A stretch of DNA of 64,000 nucleotides from Segatella copri (GCF_026015295.1 NZ_JAPDUW010000001.1:496001-560000), one strand, 5' to 3'. Counted from the stretch's first letter, positions 24,589 to 33,657 are shown. The notes: generated from the letters alone by a model not told the origin. Numbers and translations are program-made.

Positions 24589-25737
24589 ATGATAGACTCT
24601 TTATATTTCCTTCAGTTCGCATGTTTCATCTTCATGCTCATCAATGCCCTTATCCTCGGCATCACCCACCTGCACATGAAGTGGACCAACCGACGCTATG
24701 AGTGGTCACGCTGGATGATACTTGCAGGTATGATGGGACTTGCCATACAATATCTCTTGCAGATGCGCTTGGGTTTTCGTGCGAAAAGCGATGACTTGGG
24801 AGCTATTTTCAACATTCTTGTCTATACCCCATGTATCACCACTATCGCCATGGGCATATACAACATTGAGGCGACCCATGCCAACCGCCGAAAGATGAAC
24901 ATCGTCTGCGCTTGCATTTATGCCGCTATCATAGCAGTTTTCTGCATAGGCTACAGCAATAGCGGAAGTCTTAACATTGGCAACTGGCTCTATGCGATGC
25001 TCGTATTGTTCGGCACAAACGTAGCGTATTGCATCTATATGATTATGATTGAGATGCGGAAACGCAAGAAGATGTTAGAGCTGATGACTGGAAACGACAT
25101 GCTGCCCTACGTGCGATATGCCCGAGCCAGTGTCTTCGCCCTGTTCTTCTCTGCCCTTACCATGCCTTTCGTCATCCTCTCTACCACCTTATTATATATA
25201 ATAGGTCCGTTGGCTCTGCTCACTATCCTTTTCTTCAACCTGAGTTTCGTGGCATTGGGCTACAATTACGTTCCTACCGAGGAACTCTTGGATAAGGAGG
25301 AAGAAGAAAGCGCAGCCATAGCAGATGAAGAAACTGAAAACTCCGATGGGCAGGATGCAGAACCTATAGGCGATAAAGAAAATTTACAGTCAATTTCTCA
25401 GGAGCGTCAGATGTTCATCAAGGAGAAGCTCGACAAGTGGTGTGCTGATTTGGGCTACAAAGACACCACAGTAAACATGTTCACCCTGTCACGCTCGCTG
25501 AACATTTCCAAGAACGAGTTATCACGCTACTTCACATCATGCCTTAATTCCACCTTCCGCATCTGGCTTGCCGAGGTACGTTTCGAGGCAGCAAAGAAGA
25601 TGATGCTCGACTATCCCGACTACAACAACGACATCATTTCTGCCGAATGTGGCTTCTCTTCACGCTCCTATCTCTATCGCATATTCAAAGAGAAAGAAGG
25701 TTGCTCACCAACTGTCTGGAGAGCAAAAATACAATAA
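24589..25737 (+). CDS. Membrane-anchored AraC-type regulator (7 TM + HTH)
   Basis: 382 residues. About seven hydrophobic helices occupy residues 5-230 (SLYFLQFACFIFMLINALI, CIYAAIIAVFCIGY and others). A charged acidic linker at ~235-275 leads to a cytoplasmic AraC-type double helix-turn-helix at ~290-380 (VNMFTLSRSLNISKNELSRY, ISAECGFSSRSYLYRIFKEK). It probably senses a signal in or across the inner membrane and activates the adjacent surface-protein genes. Four 12-mer sites lie directly downstream in front of the next gene. The frame is intact here, unlike its paralogue at 55508-56696. Confidence 0.88.
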   Translation: MIDSLYFLQFACFIFMLINALILGITHLHMKWTNRRYEWSRWMILAGMMGLAIQYLLQMRLGFRAKSDDLGAIFNILVYTPCITTIAMGIYNIEATHANRRKMNIVCACIYAAIIAVFCIGYSNSGSLNIGNWLYAMLVLFGTNVAYCIYMIMIEMRKRKKMLELMTGNDMLPYVRYARASVFALFFSALTMPFVILSTTLLYIIGPLALLTILFFNLSFVALGYNYVPTEELLDKEEEESAAIADEETENSDGQDAEPIGDKENLQSISQERQMFIKEKLDKWCADLGYKDTTVNMFTLSRSLNISKNELSRYFTSCLNSTFRIWLAEVRFEAAKKMMLDYPDYNNDIISAECGFSSRSYLYRIFKEKEGCSPTVWRAKIQ

Positions 25738-25748
25738 AATCACGCCTT

Positions 25749-25849
25749 AGGTGTCTACTTCCCCCACCAAGTAGACACCTATTTTGTAGGAAGTAGACAC
25801 CTAAGTGGGGCAAGTAGACACCTTTTTCCGAAGAAAAACACTATCTTTG
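25749..25849 (+). promoter_or_regulatory. Operator array and promoter of surface-protein unit 1
   Basis: Four exact copies of AAGTAGACACCT: one inverted (25749-25760) and three direct (25769-25780, 25791-25802, 25812-25823), the direct copies starting 22 and 21 bases apart. After 18 bases comes TATCTTTG (25842-25849), four bases before the ATG at 25854. Helical-phase spacing and position upstream of the -7 box suggest activator binding, most simply by the adjacent AraC-type regulator (inference). Confidence 0.8.
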
Positions 25850-25853
25850 CACC

Positions 25854-26117
25854 ATGGAAAATATAATAGAAACTTTCATGAAAGAGGAACAGGCTATTCT
25901 TATTGTGGCATTGTGTCTTCTGTTGTTCGCCATAGTCATGGGCTATGCCATGGTTCAAGACTACAGGATATATCTTGATGAGAACTACAAGGCTCGCTAC
26001 AGCTTCTGTGATTTCATCAAGAGAGAAAGATTCTATATCTATCTGTTTCTCGGACAGACTTTCGTCATCATCCTGGGATTTACAGTATATCTGATGGCAA
26101 TGAGAGAAAATATGTAA
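25854..26117 (+). CDS. Small single-span membrane protein of the surface cassette
   Basis: 87 residues with two hydrophobic segments (AILIVALCLLLFAIVMGYAM and TFVIILGFTVYLMAM) around a conserved charged core, DENYKARYSFCDFIKRERFYIY. The paralogue at 56857 keeps this core (WKARYSFRDFIKRERFYIY), so it is under selection. Function unknown; no family recognised. The ATG lies only four bases after the -7 box, so the mRNA may be leaderless. The same spacing in the paralogue supports this start, although an in-frame ATG follows at 25878. First gene of the unit. Confidence 0.75.
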   Translation: MENIIETFMKEEQAILIVALCLLLFAIVMGYAMVQDYRIYLDENYKARYSFCDFIKRERFYIYLFLGQTFVIILGFTVYLMAMRENM

Positions 26118-26148
26118 GAAAGTAGAATAACAATAATAATTTACAGAT

Positions 26149-29100
26149 ATGAATAACAAAAAACAAAGAAACAGGCTATTCACGATGCTGCTGCTCGTGA
26201 TGGCTATCCTCATACCTTATGGGGGGGGCATGGGCACAAACGCCGCCTTCCAAAGGTGATGGCTCAGCAGACAAACCTTATAAGATATCCACAGCAGCCG
26301 AACTGGCGTGGTTCCGCGACCAGGTGAATAGCGGTAATAATACTATTTCAGCCACGCTGACTAAAGATATTGACTTGTCAGAGTTCTGCCATGCGAAGGA
26401 TGGCACCACGTATACAGATGAGCTCAGCTGGACTCCTATCAATTGGTATCAAGGTACATTTGATGGCAACGGGAAGACTATCAGCAATCTCTACATCAAT
26501 GCCACCTCTAATTATACCGGTTTCTTCGGCTATGCTTATGTTGGCAGTATCAAGAATATCACTTTCGACAATGCGAGGGTGAAGAATACTGGTGGTTATA
26601 ATTTTGGAATTTTGGCAGGAAACGCAGGTTCTTGTATTATTGAAAATATCAAGACCTTGGCAAACTGTTCGGTAGAAGGAGAAGACTACGTTGGCGGAAT
26701 AGCAGGAGTTGCTAACGGCAACATCAGCAACTGCGAAAACCGTGCAACAGTGAAGGGTATAAGATCTCTCGGAGGAGTTGTAGCTGCCTATTTCGGTAAT
26801 TCCATCACTTCATGCGCCAATTATGGTGTCGTAACAGGCTCGGGAGAGAGCGTTGGTGGCATTGCTGGATATTTTAACTCAGGAACCATTCAGAACAGTG
26901 CCAACTATGGCGATGTAACGGGAACTGATAATGTCGGAAATTTGATAGGACTTGCTGAAGAATGCAACCTGAACAATGTGCTTGGCACTGGTAATGTTAC
27001 TGCTACTTCTGCAAAGCTTGCCGGTCTCCTTGTTGGAAACATAAGAAAATCCTCCAGCACCGCTTCTGGCATCTTGGCATACAACAGCAGCGCGAAGCTT
27101 ACCATCAATGGAACTGAGCAGACAGGCGATGCCGTCAAGGCTATCGGAGGAGGCTCATTGACATCAGCTGAAAAGATAATGGCATTTACTGAAGAACAGT
27201 TGAAGAGCGGATTGGTTGCCAATCAGCTTCAGAAAAACGTATCAGGAAGTGCAAGATGGGGACAAAAACTGAACACAAACGATTATCCTTTACTTGGCTC
27301 TGCTGATGAGGTTTACTTGGATGGTAATCTGACAATGAATTGTTTAGGCGAGCTGGAAGGTACAGGTACATTTACCAATACCAAGCCTGCACAAGAGGGC
27401 ACATTTACGTTTAAGCATGGCGATAGTCCCAAACATCACAAATTCGTGGCTGCTACCTGCACCACAGATGGCAACATCGAATATTGGGAATGTAATCTTT
27501 GTCATAAGTCTTTCTCGAACGAGCAGATGACACAAATGGTGAGCAGTCTTGTAGTAGTATCAGCTACCGGACATGAATATGATGAGAACGACAAGTGTAC
27601 GAAGTGTCAACAGGAAATTCCTTTCTTGAAATTGGGCAACAATTCCATAACAATCGGAAAGGTGCAGGGCGAGCGGGAAAAAATCAGCGGTTACAATCTT
27701 TATAAATATACAGCTCCAGAAGATGGCACGTTGGAGGTGACGGCAAACAGCAACCGTAAAAATACCTATGGTACCCTGTGGGAGAGCCGTACGGCTGCAT
27801 CTTGCTTGACTTCCGATAATTCTTGGCCTGACTTCAAAATCACCTATACTGTAACGAAAGGCACCACTTATTATATCGGCGCAAGAGAATTTTTTGGCAA
27901 AGCCATCGAAGGCGAAGTCAAGCTCAATGTAAAAATGAATGGTCTTGATCGGGAATTGCCAGCAGGTATGACTGGTAAAGGAACAGAGGCGGAACCATTT
28001 GTGCTGAAGACGGCAGATCATCTGGCGTGGTTCCGTGACTGCGTGAATGAATGTAACACATTAGTCTGCGCAAAGATTGCCGATGAGGTGAAAGAAATTG
28101 ATATGAGCACAGTATGCCATAAGGCTGATACCGAAAAGCAGATAGCAGAGCTCAGCTGGACTCCTATTGGTAACTTTGATAATAAGTATCAAGGTACATT
28201 CGATGGCAACGGGAAGACCATCAGTAATCTCTACATCAATGCCACCTCTGCTTTTGCCGGTTTCTTCGGTCATCTTGCTGGTGGCAACATCAAAAACATC
28301 ACTTTCGACAATGCGAAGGTGAATAGTGGTAATTATTATACTGGAATTTTGGCAGGATACGCAGGTTCTTGTATTTTTGAAAACATCAAGACCTTAGGAA
28401 ACTGTTCGGTAGAAGGAGAAGATATAACTGGCGGAATAGCAGGAATAGCAGAGGGCAACATCAGCAACTGCGAAAACCATGCAGAAGTGAAGGGAATGGG
28501 ATCTCTCGGAGGTATTTTAGGTATGTATTACGGTTCCGACAATTCCATCACTTCATGCGCCAATTATGGTGCTGTAACAGGGGGGTACAGACAAGTTGGC
28601 GGCATGGTTGGATATTTTGACTCTGGAACCATCCAGAACAGTGCCAACTATGGCGATATAACTGGAAAAGATAATGTCGGAAACCTGATAGGAGAAGGTG
28701 TTATATGCAATCTGAACAATGTGCTTGGCACTGGTAATGTTACTGCTACTTCTGATACAGAGCGTGCCGGTCTCCTTGTTGGAGGCATAAACAATTCCTC
28801 CAGTACCGCTTCTGGTATCTTGGCATACAACAGCAGTGTTAAGCTGACCATCAATGGAGCTGAGCAGACAGGTGAAGCTGTCAAGGCTATCGGAGAAGGC
28901 TCATTGACCTATCCTGAAGGCGTGAATGAAGCTGACGTGATCAAGGCATTCACCGCAGAGCAGCTGAAGAGCGGTGAGGTGGCTTATTTGCTTGCCGAAG
29001 GCAAAGTATTAGGCGAGCAGGTATGGGGACAGCAGTTAGGCAAGGACCAATATCCCGTTCCCGGCTCTGACTATAAAGTAATCAAGGCTGCACAGGGCGA

Positions 29101-29758
29101 CAAGGATGCAAATGGCAACTATACATATTGGGCAACATTCAGCAATCAGACAAACGATGTAACCCTTTCTGTTCCGTCAGACAGAACGCTTAAGGTCTAT
29201 AACGCAACGGTAAGCGGTGGCAAGATGACATTGACACAACGCAACGACAACCAAGTGGCAAAGGAAGAGGGTGTGCTACTGAAGACTAACGGAGAGTATG
29301 TCAATGCAAAGGCAAACGAGACAAATGACTTGACAAAAGCTTCCTCTTATGAGAACCACCTTGTGGCTACACCAGCTGAAGCTCAGACTGTAACAGCAGA
29401 AACTGGTTATAAACTTTATCGTCTCACATATAATAAAGCTGCAACAAAAGAAGGTCTCGGCTTCTACCTCAGTGGTAGCAATAGCAGCGACGGAACAAGC
29501 CTCAAAGCGACTCCAGGAAAGGCTTATCTGCAAGTATCTGAAAATGAAGCAAAAGACCCATCATCGGCAGCACTCGCCCGCAGCTTTGTATTCGGTGGCG
29601 GCAACGAGACAACAGGTATAGATGGAATCACCATTATGGGTACTGACGTGCAGCGTCATGGCACTATTGAAGGAATCTTCGACCTCCAAGGTAGAAAGAT
29701 AAGCAATCCGACAAAGGGCATATACATAAAGAACAACAAGAAAGTAGTAATCAAATAA
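26149..29758 (+). CDS. GLUG/beta-helix surface protein, frame broken by a G8 tract (phase OFF)
   Basis: A signal peptide starts at 26149 (MNNKKQRNRLFTMLLLVMAI, then LIPYGG). Eight G at 26221-26228 shift the frame, so translation stops at 26257 after 36 residues. With seven G the frame continues as GGAWAQTPPSKG... giving 1202 residues and a clean AWA/Q cleavage site. The rest is intact: two long copies of a beta-helix-like repeat (YQGTFDGNGKTISNLYINAT, SVEGED, SCANYG, GNLIG), a CxxC-bearing middle part (WECNLCHKSF, CTKCQQ), and a C-terminal GRKISNPTKGIYIKN tail. Probably a cell-surface or secreted adhesin (inference). Confidence 0.8.
26221..26228 (+). repeat. G8 homopolymer in the signal peptide of the surface protein
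   Basis: Eight consecutive G directly after the codons for ILIPY. A length of 7 (or 4, 10) puts signal peptide and mature protein in one frame; 8 does not. Typical size and base for slipped-strand phase variation. Confidence 0.8.
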
Positions 29759-29770
29759 AAATAGCACAAT

Positions 29771-29896
29771 ATGAAGAAAGAATATATAAAACCAGAAATG
29801 CAGGTGCATGAGATAAAAGCCCAACAGTTGCTGGCAGGGTCGCAACCTGAGTTTAATAATAAAAGTCCAGAAGATGGAAATGAAGATATGTGGTAA
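29771..29896 (+). CDS. 41-residue peptide downstream of the surface protein
   Basis: Starts MKKEYIKPEMQVHEIKAQQ, continues LLAGSQP and ends in an Asn/Glu/Asp-rich tail finishing EDMW. Short MKKEYIKP-type peptides next to surface genes are common in Prevotella but uncharacterised. A charged leader, LLAGS and a short polar tail resemble a RiPP precursor layout. No modifying enzyme is adjacent, so this is only a suggestion. It starts 12 bases after the surface protein stop and is followed by the terminator. Confidence 0.6.
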   Translation: MKKEYIKPEMQVHEIKAQQLLAGSQPEFNNKSPEDGNEDMW

Positions 29897-29963
29897 AATC
29901 CTAAGCTGACAGGAATACCAATTATCTGAAAATAATTATCAATCCATACTTCGCGGTTGTTCC

Positions 29964-30003
29964 AAGGGTCTATACACCTCGACAAAAGGGTGTATAGACC
30001 CTT
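29964..30003. terminator. Long hairpin terminator of surface unit 1
   Basis: AAGGGTCTATACACC (29964-29978) pairs perfectly with GGTGTATAGACCCTT (29989-30003). The same sequence recurs at 30747 and, with changes, at 63232. Confidence 0.85.
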
Positions 30004-30026
30004 AATTATATGGTGATATTCGTAAT

Positions 30027-30301
30027 CTATATCTCCGCTTTCAGCAGCTTTATATCCTCTGCCGTCATCCCCGTCATATCCATGATAGACGCTTCATCCA
30101 TACCCTTTGCCAGCACATCTTCCTGGCAATTTCAAGGCTTCGCTGGGACATGCCTTCTTCCATGCCTTCAGCTCTGCCTTTTTCCATACCTTCTTCTATT
30201 CCTTTCTGGTACCTGTCATCCAGGAGGTACAGGAGCTTCATGGCATCAAAGCCAAGGACTGCTATCGTTTCTATACCGACATCAGAAGACGCAAAAACCA
30301 T
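30027..30301 (-). pseudogene. C-terminal remnant of an Rpn-family nuclease/transposase gene
   Basis: Minus-strand sequence ends like the Rpn gene at 63298: RSLEIARKM, then a 2-base insertion near 30114-30117 shifts the frame, after which MDMTGMTAEDIKLLKAEI continues to the stop at 30027. Upstream it has EEGMEKGRAEGMEEGM repeats and DAMKLLYLLDDRYQKG, and the catalytic PD-(D/E)XK part is missing. From 30304 to 30388 a plus-strand frame ends LDRMQEKLNDKMRKDDELKR, another unidentified gene end. Confidence 0.75.
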
Positions 30302-30450
30302 AGCCGTACTTACTTCCTAGACAGAATGCAGGAGAAGTTGAACGACAAAATGCGAAAGGATGATGAATTGAAAAGAATGAGACGTTAAAATGGCATGAAG
30401 TTGGTATTTGGAATTTTTTCGTAGAAATTCAACAGAAAGTTAACAAAAAG

Positions 30451-30482
30451 TTTGGTAAAGTGAAAATAAAAGCATAATTTTG
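30451..30482 (+). promoter_or_regulatory. Promoter of the 53-residue protein gene
   Basis: TTTG (30451-30454) and TAATTTTG (30475-30482) with a 20-base spacer, 39 bases before the ATG. Confidence 0.7.
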
Positions 30483-30521
30483 CAAATTAAATAAGTACAT
30501 AACATTAAAAACAAGAAGATT

Positions 30522-30683
30522 ATGGCAATAGAAATTAAAACAATACCTGTCCTTCATGGTGAGGCAGCAGCTCGTTTCGTTGAAGCGGCTGATGAGGCAT
30601 TGGAAAAGCGTGGCTCCATTGATTTCTCCAAGCAAGTAGCCAAGGCACGTGCTATATTAAAACGTTCAAAACTGTACATTTAA
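30522..30683 (+). CDS. 53-residue antitoxin-like small protein
   Basis: Starts MAIEIKTIPVLHGEAAARFV and ends VAKARAILKRSKLYI. The middle, EALEKRGSIDFSKQVAKA, matches a small Bacteroidota protein type usually seen as the first gene of toxin-antitoxin-like pairs. Here no full partner follows: after the stop only about 19 codons in another frame (KEIKAIGCNQYTLDKLRSAI) remain before a terminator. It has a good promoter of its own. Function is inferred from context only. Confidence 0.6.
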   Translation: MAIEIKTIPVLHGEAAARFVEAADEALEKRGSIDFSKQVAKARAILKRSKLYI

Positions 30684-30746
30684 GGAAATTAAAGCAATCG
30701 GCTGCAATCAATATACTCTTGATAAGCTAAGAAGTGCTATAGTTCC

Positions 30747-30789
30747 AAGGGTCTATACACCTCGACAAAAGGGTGTATAGCCCCTTTTT
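30747..30789. terminator. Second copy of the cassette terminator
   Basis: Same left arm as 29964-29978. The right arm GGTGTATAGCCCC has one mismatch and is followed by TTTTT. About 785 bases separate the two copies. Confidence 0.8.
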
Positions 30790-30955
30790 CCTATTGTATG
30801 ATGTCTTCAGGTAGAAGTATCTTAGCTTCTTCGTTATTATATTCCATCATGTTATGCTTTATTATTATCGTTCACAAAGATAATCTTTCTGAACGATAAT
30901 TCCAAATATTTGAGTAACAATTAGTTGGCTCATTTTCAGATGAGGCGGAACTGGG

Positions 30956-31165
30956 TTAGGGTTCACCGAGGAAGTAGAGGATGTAGGAGACTTGCATCGG
31001 GGTGAACTCCTTGCAGTTCTTGCCGTAACCGGTGGCGGCGAGCTTCTGGAGAAGGTCGGGGATGCGCTGGATCCATCGCATCAGGTGAGCACTGGCTACC
31101 GCTGGAGTAGCATCGGGAAAATACAGGAGAGCTAGCTCTTGCTTGGTATAACTTCTTAAATCCAT
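30956..31165 (-). CDS. DUF4248 family protein
   Basis: 69-residue Bacteroidota-specific protein (MDLRSYTKQELALLYFPDAT... FTPMQVSYILYFLGEP). The pattern of a short N-terminal helix and conserved FTP/QV motif looks like a small DNA-binding or adaptor protein, but no function is known. It normally lies between a VapE-type gene and an HU-HIG gene. Here VapE is upstream as expected, while HU is 10 kb away beyond inserted material. Confidence 0.85.
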   Translation of the reverse strand: MDLRSYTKQELALLYFPDATPAVASAHLMRWIQRIPDLLQKLAATGYGKNCKEFTPMQVSYILYFLGEP

Positions 31166-31469
31166 AGTTTTGTTTGATTTTTATGAGGGTTATGAATGAG
31201 TTGCGGTTCATAAGCTACTGACTTTTGCACCCTAAGTCTCTGACTTTTGCACCGTAAGTCTTTGGTTTCCGTTTCGGAAGTAACTGGCTTCTGGGTGACA
31301 GAGTGACAGGGGTGACAGGGAATTCTGAAGATTTACTCTCGCGCGGGCAGGCAGGAAAAATCAGGCCGAAAGTTCCTGCCTGCCCGCGTGCGAGGCGAAA
31401 TGTTGAAAAACTCGTGTCACCGTGTCACCCTGTCACCCTGAACCGGATGAACCGATGGCTTGGGGACGG
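31166..31469. other. Structured spacer between VapE and DUF4248
   Basis: 304 bases without a gene. A perfect 16-base stem, 31342-31357 with 31373-31388 (arms begin CGCGGGCAGGC), is nested inside a second inverted pair made of short tandem repeats: GTGACAG units at 31293-31320 and GTGTCAC/CTGTCAC units at 31413-31440. Near DUF4248, CTGACTTTTGCACC occurs twice (about 31216 and 31240). The whole could fold into one large RNA or DNA cruciform. Confidence 0.75.
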
Positions 31470-33518
31470 CTAGAAGGGGGCATCATCATCGCATTGCGGC
31501 GGGTTGATACAGACGGATACCTGGTAAGCCTTGATTTCCTCGGCTGTACGGACGATTGCCCTGTAACCACGGCTGTGCTTGGTGCGCATCTTTTCGAATC
31601 CGAGATCATTGAAAGCCTTGCCCAGTTTCGAACTGTTCAGCTTCTGAGAGATGTTGCAACTGATGATCTGCATCGCTCTGGCTATGGACACGAACTCCCC
31701 TGTCTCCGCCTCCGTTGGCTTTCGGAAGTAGAGATCCACAAGTTCCTGTTCTAGTCTAGGCGCCTCAAAAGCGCGGTTGTGCCGGTTCTGCTTTTCTATC
31801 TCCTCATCGGTGAACCAGTAGCGGAAATCACTCTTGTAGAGGGCGTAAGCCTGGGCGTAGATGCCTTCGTAATTGAACGGATGCTCACGGGGCGAGAGGA
31901 TGCTCTCTATCTCGTAGGGCAGCCAGCGACGGTTACCGGTAGGGTCGCTCAAAAACTCGGGATTGTTGCCCGTGCCGCAGAAGGTGTTGATATGCTTGCG
32001 CTGCTCGGCATAATGGCCGTATGCCGCCCTTTCGTTGGTATACTGCATCGTTACCACAGCTTTCAGCTGGTTCAGTTCCGATGGACTCATCGTGTCGAGC
32101 TCTTCATAACAGATGAGTGCATACTGCGAAAGGGCGATGATATCATCCTTCGTCATGCGCCTGGCATTCGCCTTCGTATAGAAGTATTGCTTCAGTTCCG
32201 GCGGCAGGAGATAGTTGAACCAGGTGGTCTTGTAGGCGCCCTGTCTGCCGATGAATACCAGGATGACATTGTTGACGGCACCTTCGTCTATCCATCCTGC
32301 TATCATCGCCACGAGCCATTTCCTGAGGGCTTCACAGAAGGGCATCACGGGGTCTCCCTTCATCTTTACCGTGGCAGCGAGTTCGGCAATATAATCCTTG
32401 TCACCTTCCTGCCAGGGTGGGAGATTCTCCAGATAATCGGTGAAGGGATTGTAGGGCGGGGTATAGTCGCTCTCGATGACATTGATCATGTCGCTCTTGC
32501 TCACCCTTGCGGTTAGCGACATGTTGCTCCATTGCGTATTCAGATCGCGGTCCTGGAGGATTCGCCATTTCCCCTTCAGATACTCGTAGCGCAGGGTGAT
32601 GAGGTTGAAGCGGAGTTTGATATGCCCGTCGAGGAAGTCTTTGATTTCATCTACGGTGGCATAGGGAATCTTTCCGGTTTCTGCCCTCGCCTTCTGTGGG
32701 TGAGTGGTGTTGTCGTAGCACGATTTGAACACCTGTTCTACACTGTCGTATTCGGGAAACTGCCTGATAGCCCACTGGGTGGCTTCTTTCCTGTCGTACC
32801 GTTTCTTTGCCATCATGTAGCCCACCCGCATCACATACTGGTTGTGGTTGCCGGGTTCGTACCTGATTTTTTCGTTTTCCAGCTTGGGTTTGACGATCTG
32901 CTCGTAGTAGTCGGCGATGCGTTCCTGTTTCTTTTTCTTCTGTGCGGTCTTGAGCGTAGCTGAATGGAAATGGCTGATTTCCTCGGCGCTGAAGGCTGTG
33001 GCTTCGGGATTGAAATAGACTTCGGGGTCGTAGGCGAGTCCGCTGAGCCTTGTGATGTTCTTGCAGAGCGGATCGCTTTCCTTGCCGATGAGATGCGCGT
33101 AGTAGTCGTTTCCCATGGCGAAGGCGGCGGGATAATCATCGCCTTCGTAGCGGTAGATGACGCGCAGTCCGTTGCCGCTCATGGTAACGTAGCAGAGCAG
33201 GGTGTGGGCATCGTGGCAGATTCTCTCTTTGAGCGAGTGCAGGGTGCCGTCATCCGGTTTTTCTGTGATGTGGTCGAAGTCGACCAGTGACAGATGTGTG
33301 AGACTCCGGATGTTGTCCTTGCCTTTTCCGCCTTCGAAGATGCAGGCTACGGCGAAGAGGGGTGCATCGTGTTTGTACGACTTATTCCCCGTTTTCCGGT
33401 AAGACTCGGTGAAAAACCTGAGTTTCTCATCTTCCTTCATGAAGGTTACCAGGCCTTCCAACTGGCCAGGTGAAGGAATCTTGCTGGCCATGTTAATGAA
33501 TGTACTGATGTTCATCAT
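31470..33518 (-). CDS. VapE/VirE-domain ATPase with BT4734-like N-terminal domain
   Basis: 682-residue protein. The N-terminal ~200 residues match the BT4734/BF3469-type primase-like domain (LSLVDFDHI, YVTMSGNGLRVIYRYEG). A linker follows, then a VapE-type helicase-like P-loop ATPase with Walker A VFIGRQGAYKTTWFNYLL near 410, Walker B ALICYEELD near 470, and a GTGNNPEFLSDPTGNRRWLP motif. Such proteins resemble replication primase-helicases of satellites and prophages. First gene of the VapE-DUF4248...HU-smalltalk-amidase module. The box TATCTTTG lies 92 bases before its start. Confidence 0.9.
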   Translation of the reverse strand: MMNISTFINMASKIPSPGQLEGLVTFMKEDEKLRFFTESYRKTGNKSYKHDAPLFAVACIFEGGKGKDNIRSLTHLSLVDFDHITEKPDDGTLHSLKERICHDAHTLLCYVTMSGNGLRVIYRYEGDDYPAAFAMGNDYYAHLIGKESDPLCKNITRLSGLAYDPEVYFNPEATAFSAEEISHFHSATLKTAQKKKKQERIADYYEQIVKPKLENEKIRYEPGNHNQYVMRVGYMMAKKRYDRKEATQWAIRQFPEYDSVEQVFKSCYDNTTHPQKARAETGKIPYATVDEIKDFLDGHIKLRFNLITLRYEYLKGKWRILQDRDLNTQWSNMSLTARVSKSDMINVIESDYTPPYNPFTDYLENLPPWQEGDKDYIAELAATVKMKGDPVMPFCEALRKWLVAMIAGWIDEGAVNNVILVFIGRQGAYKTTWFNYLLPPELKQYFYTKANARRMTKDDIIALSQYALICYEELDTMSPSELNQLKAVVTMQYTNERAAYGHYAEQRKHINTFCGTGNNPEFLSDPTGNRRWLPYEIESILSPREHPFNYEGIYAQAYALYKSDFRYWFTDEEIEKQNRHNRAFEAPRLEQELVDLYFRKPTEAETGEFVSIARAMQIISCNISQKLNSSKLGKAFNDLGFEKMRTKHSRGYRAIVRTAEEIKAYQVSVCINPPQCDDDAPF

Positions 33519-33609
33519 CTCCTAAAAAAATTATATTGTTATACAATATATGTATCAGTTATTCGTTTTATTATAGGTAAGCAGATTGTTGAATCTGTTT
33601 TACACGATG

Positions 33610-33617
33610 CAAAGATA
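33610..33617 (-). promoter_or_regulatory. -7 box of the VapE gene
   Basis: CAAAGATA on the plus strand. The leader of about 85 bases holds a small palindrome (TATATTG/CAATATA near 33531-33549). Confidence 0.55.
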
Positions 33618-33636
33618 CTAAAAAGAAAATAAAAAA

Positions 33637-33657
33637 GAGTTCCCGTAGTGGGAACTC
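33637..33657. terminator. Small hairpin upstream of VapE
   Basis: GAGTTCCC and GGGAACTC form an 8-base stem with a 5-base loop, with an A-run on the left (U-run on the minus strand). Confidence 0.55.

Noticed and set aside
28580..28585. G6 run inside the surface protein gene as another phase switch
   Set aside because: Frame is intact on both sides and six G is short; no evidence of switching.
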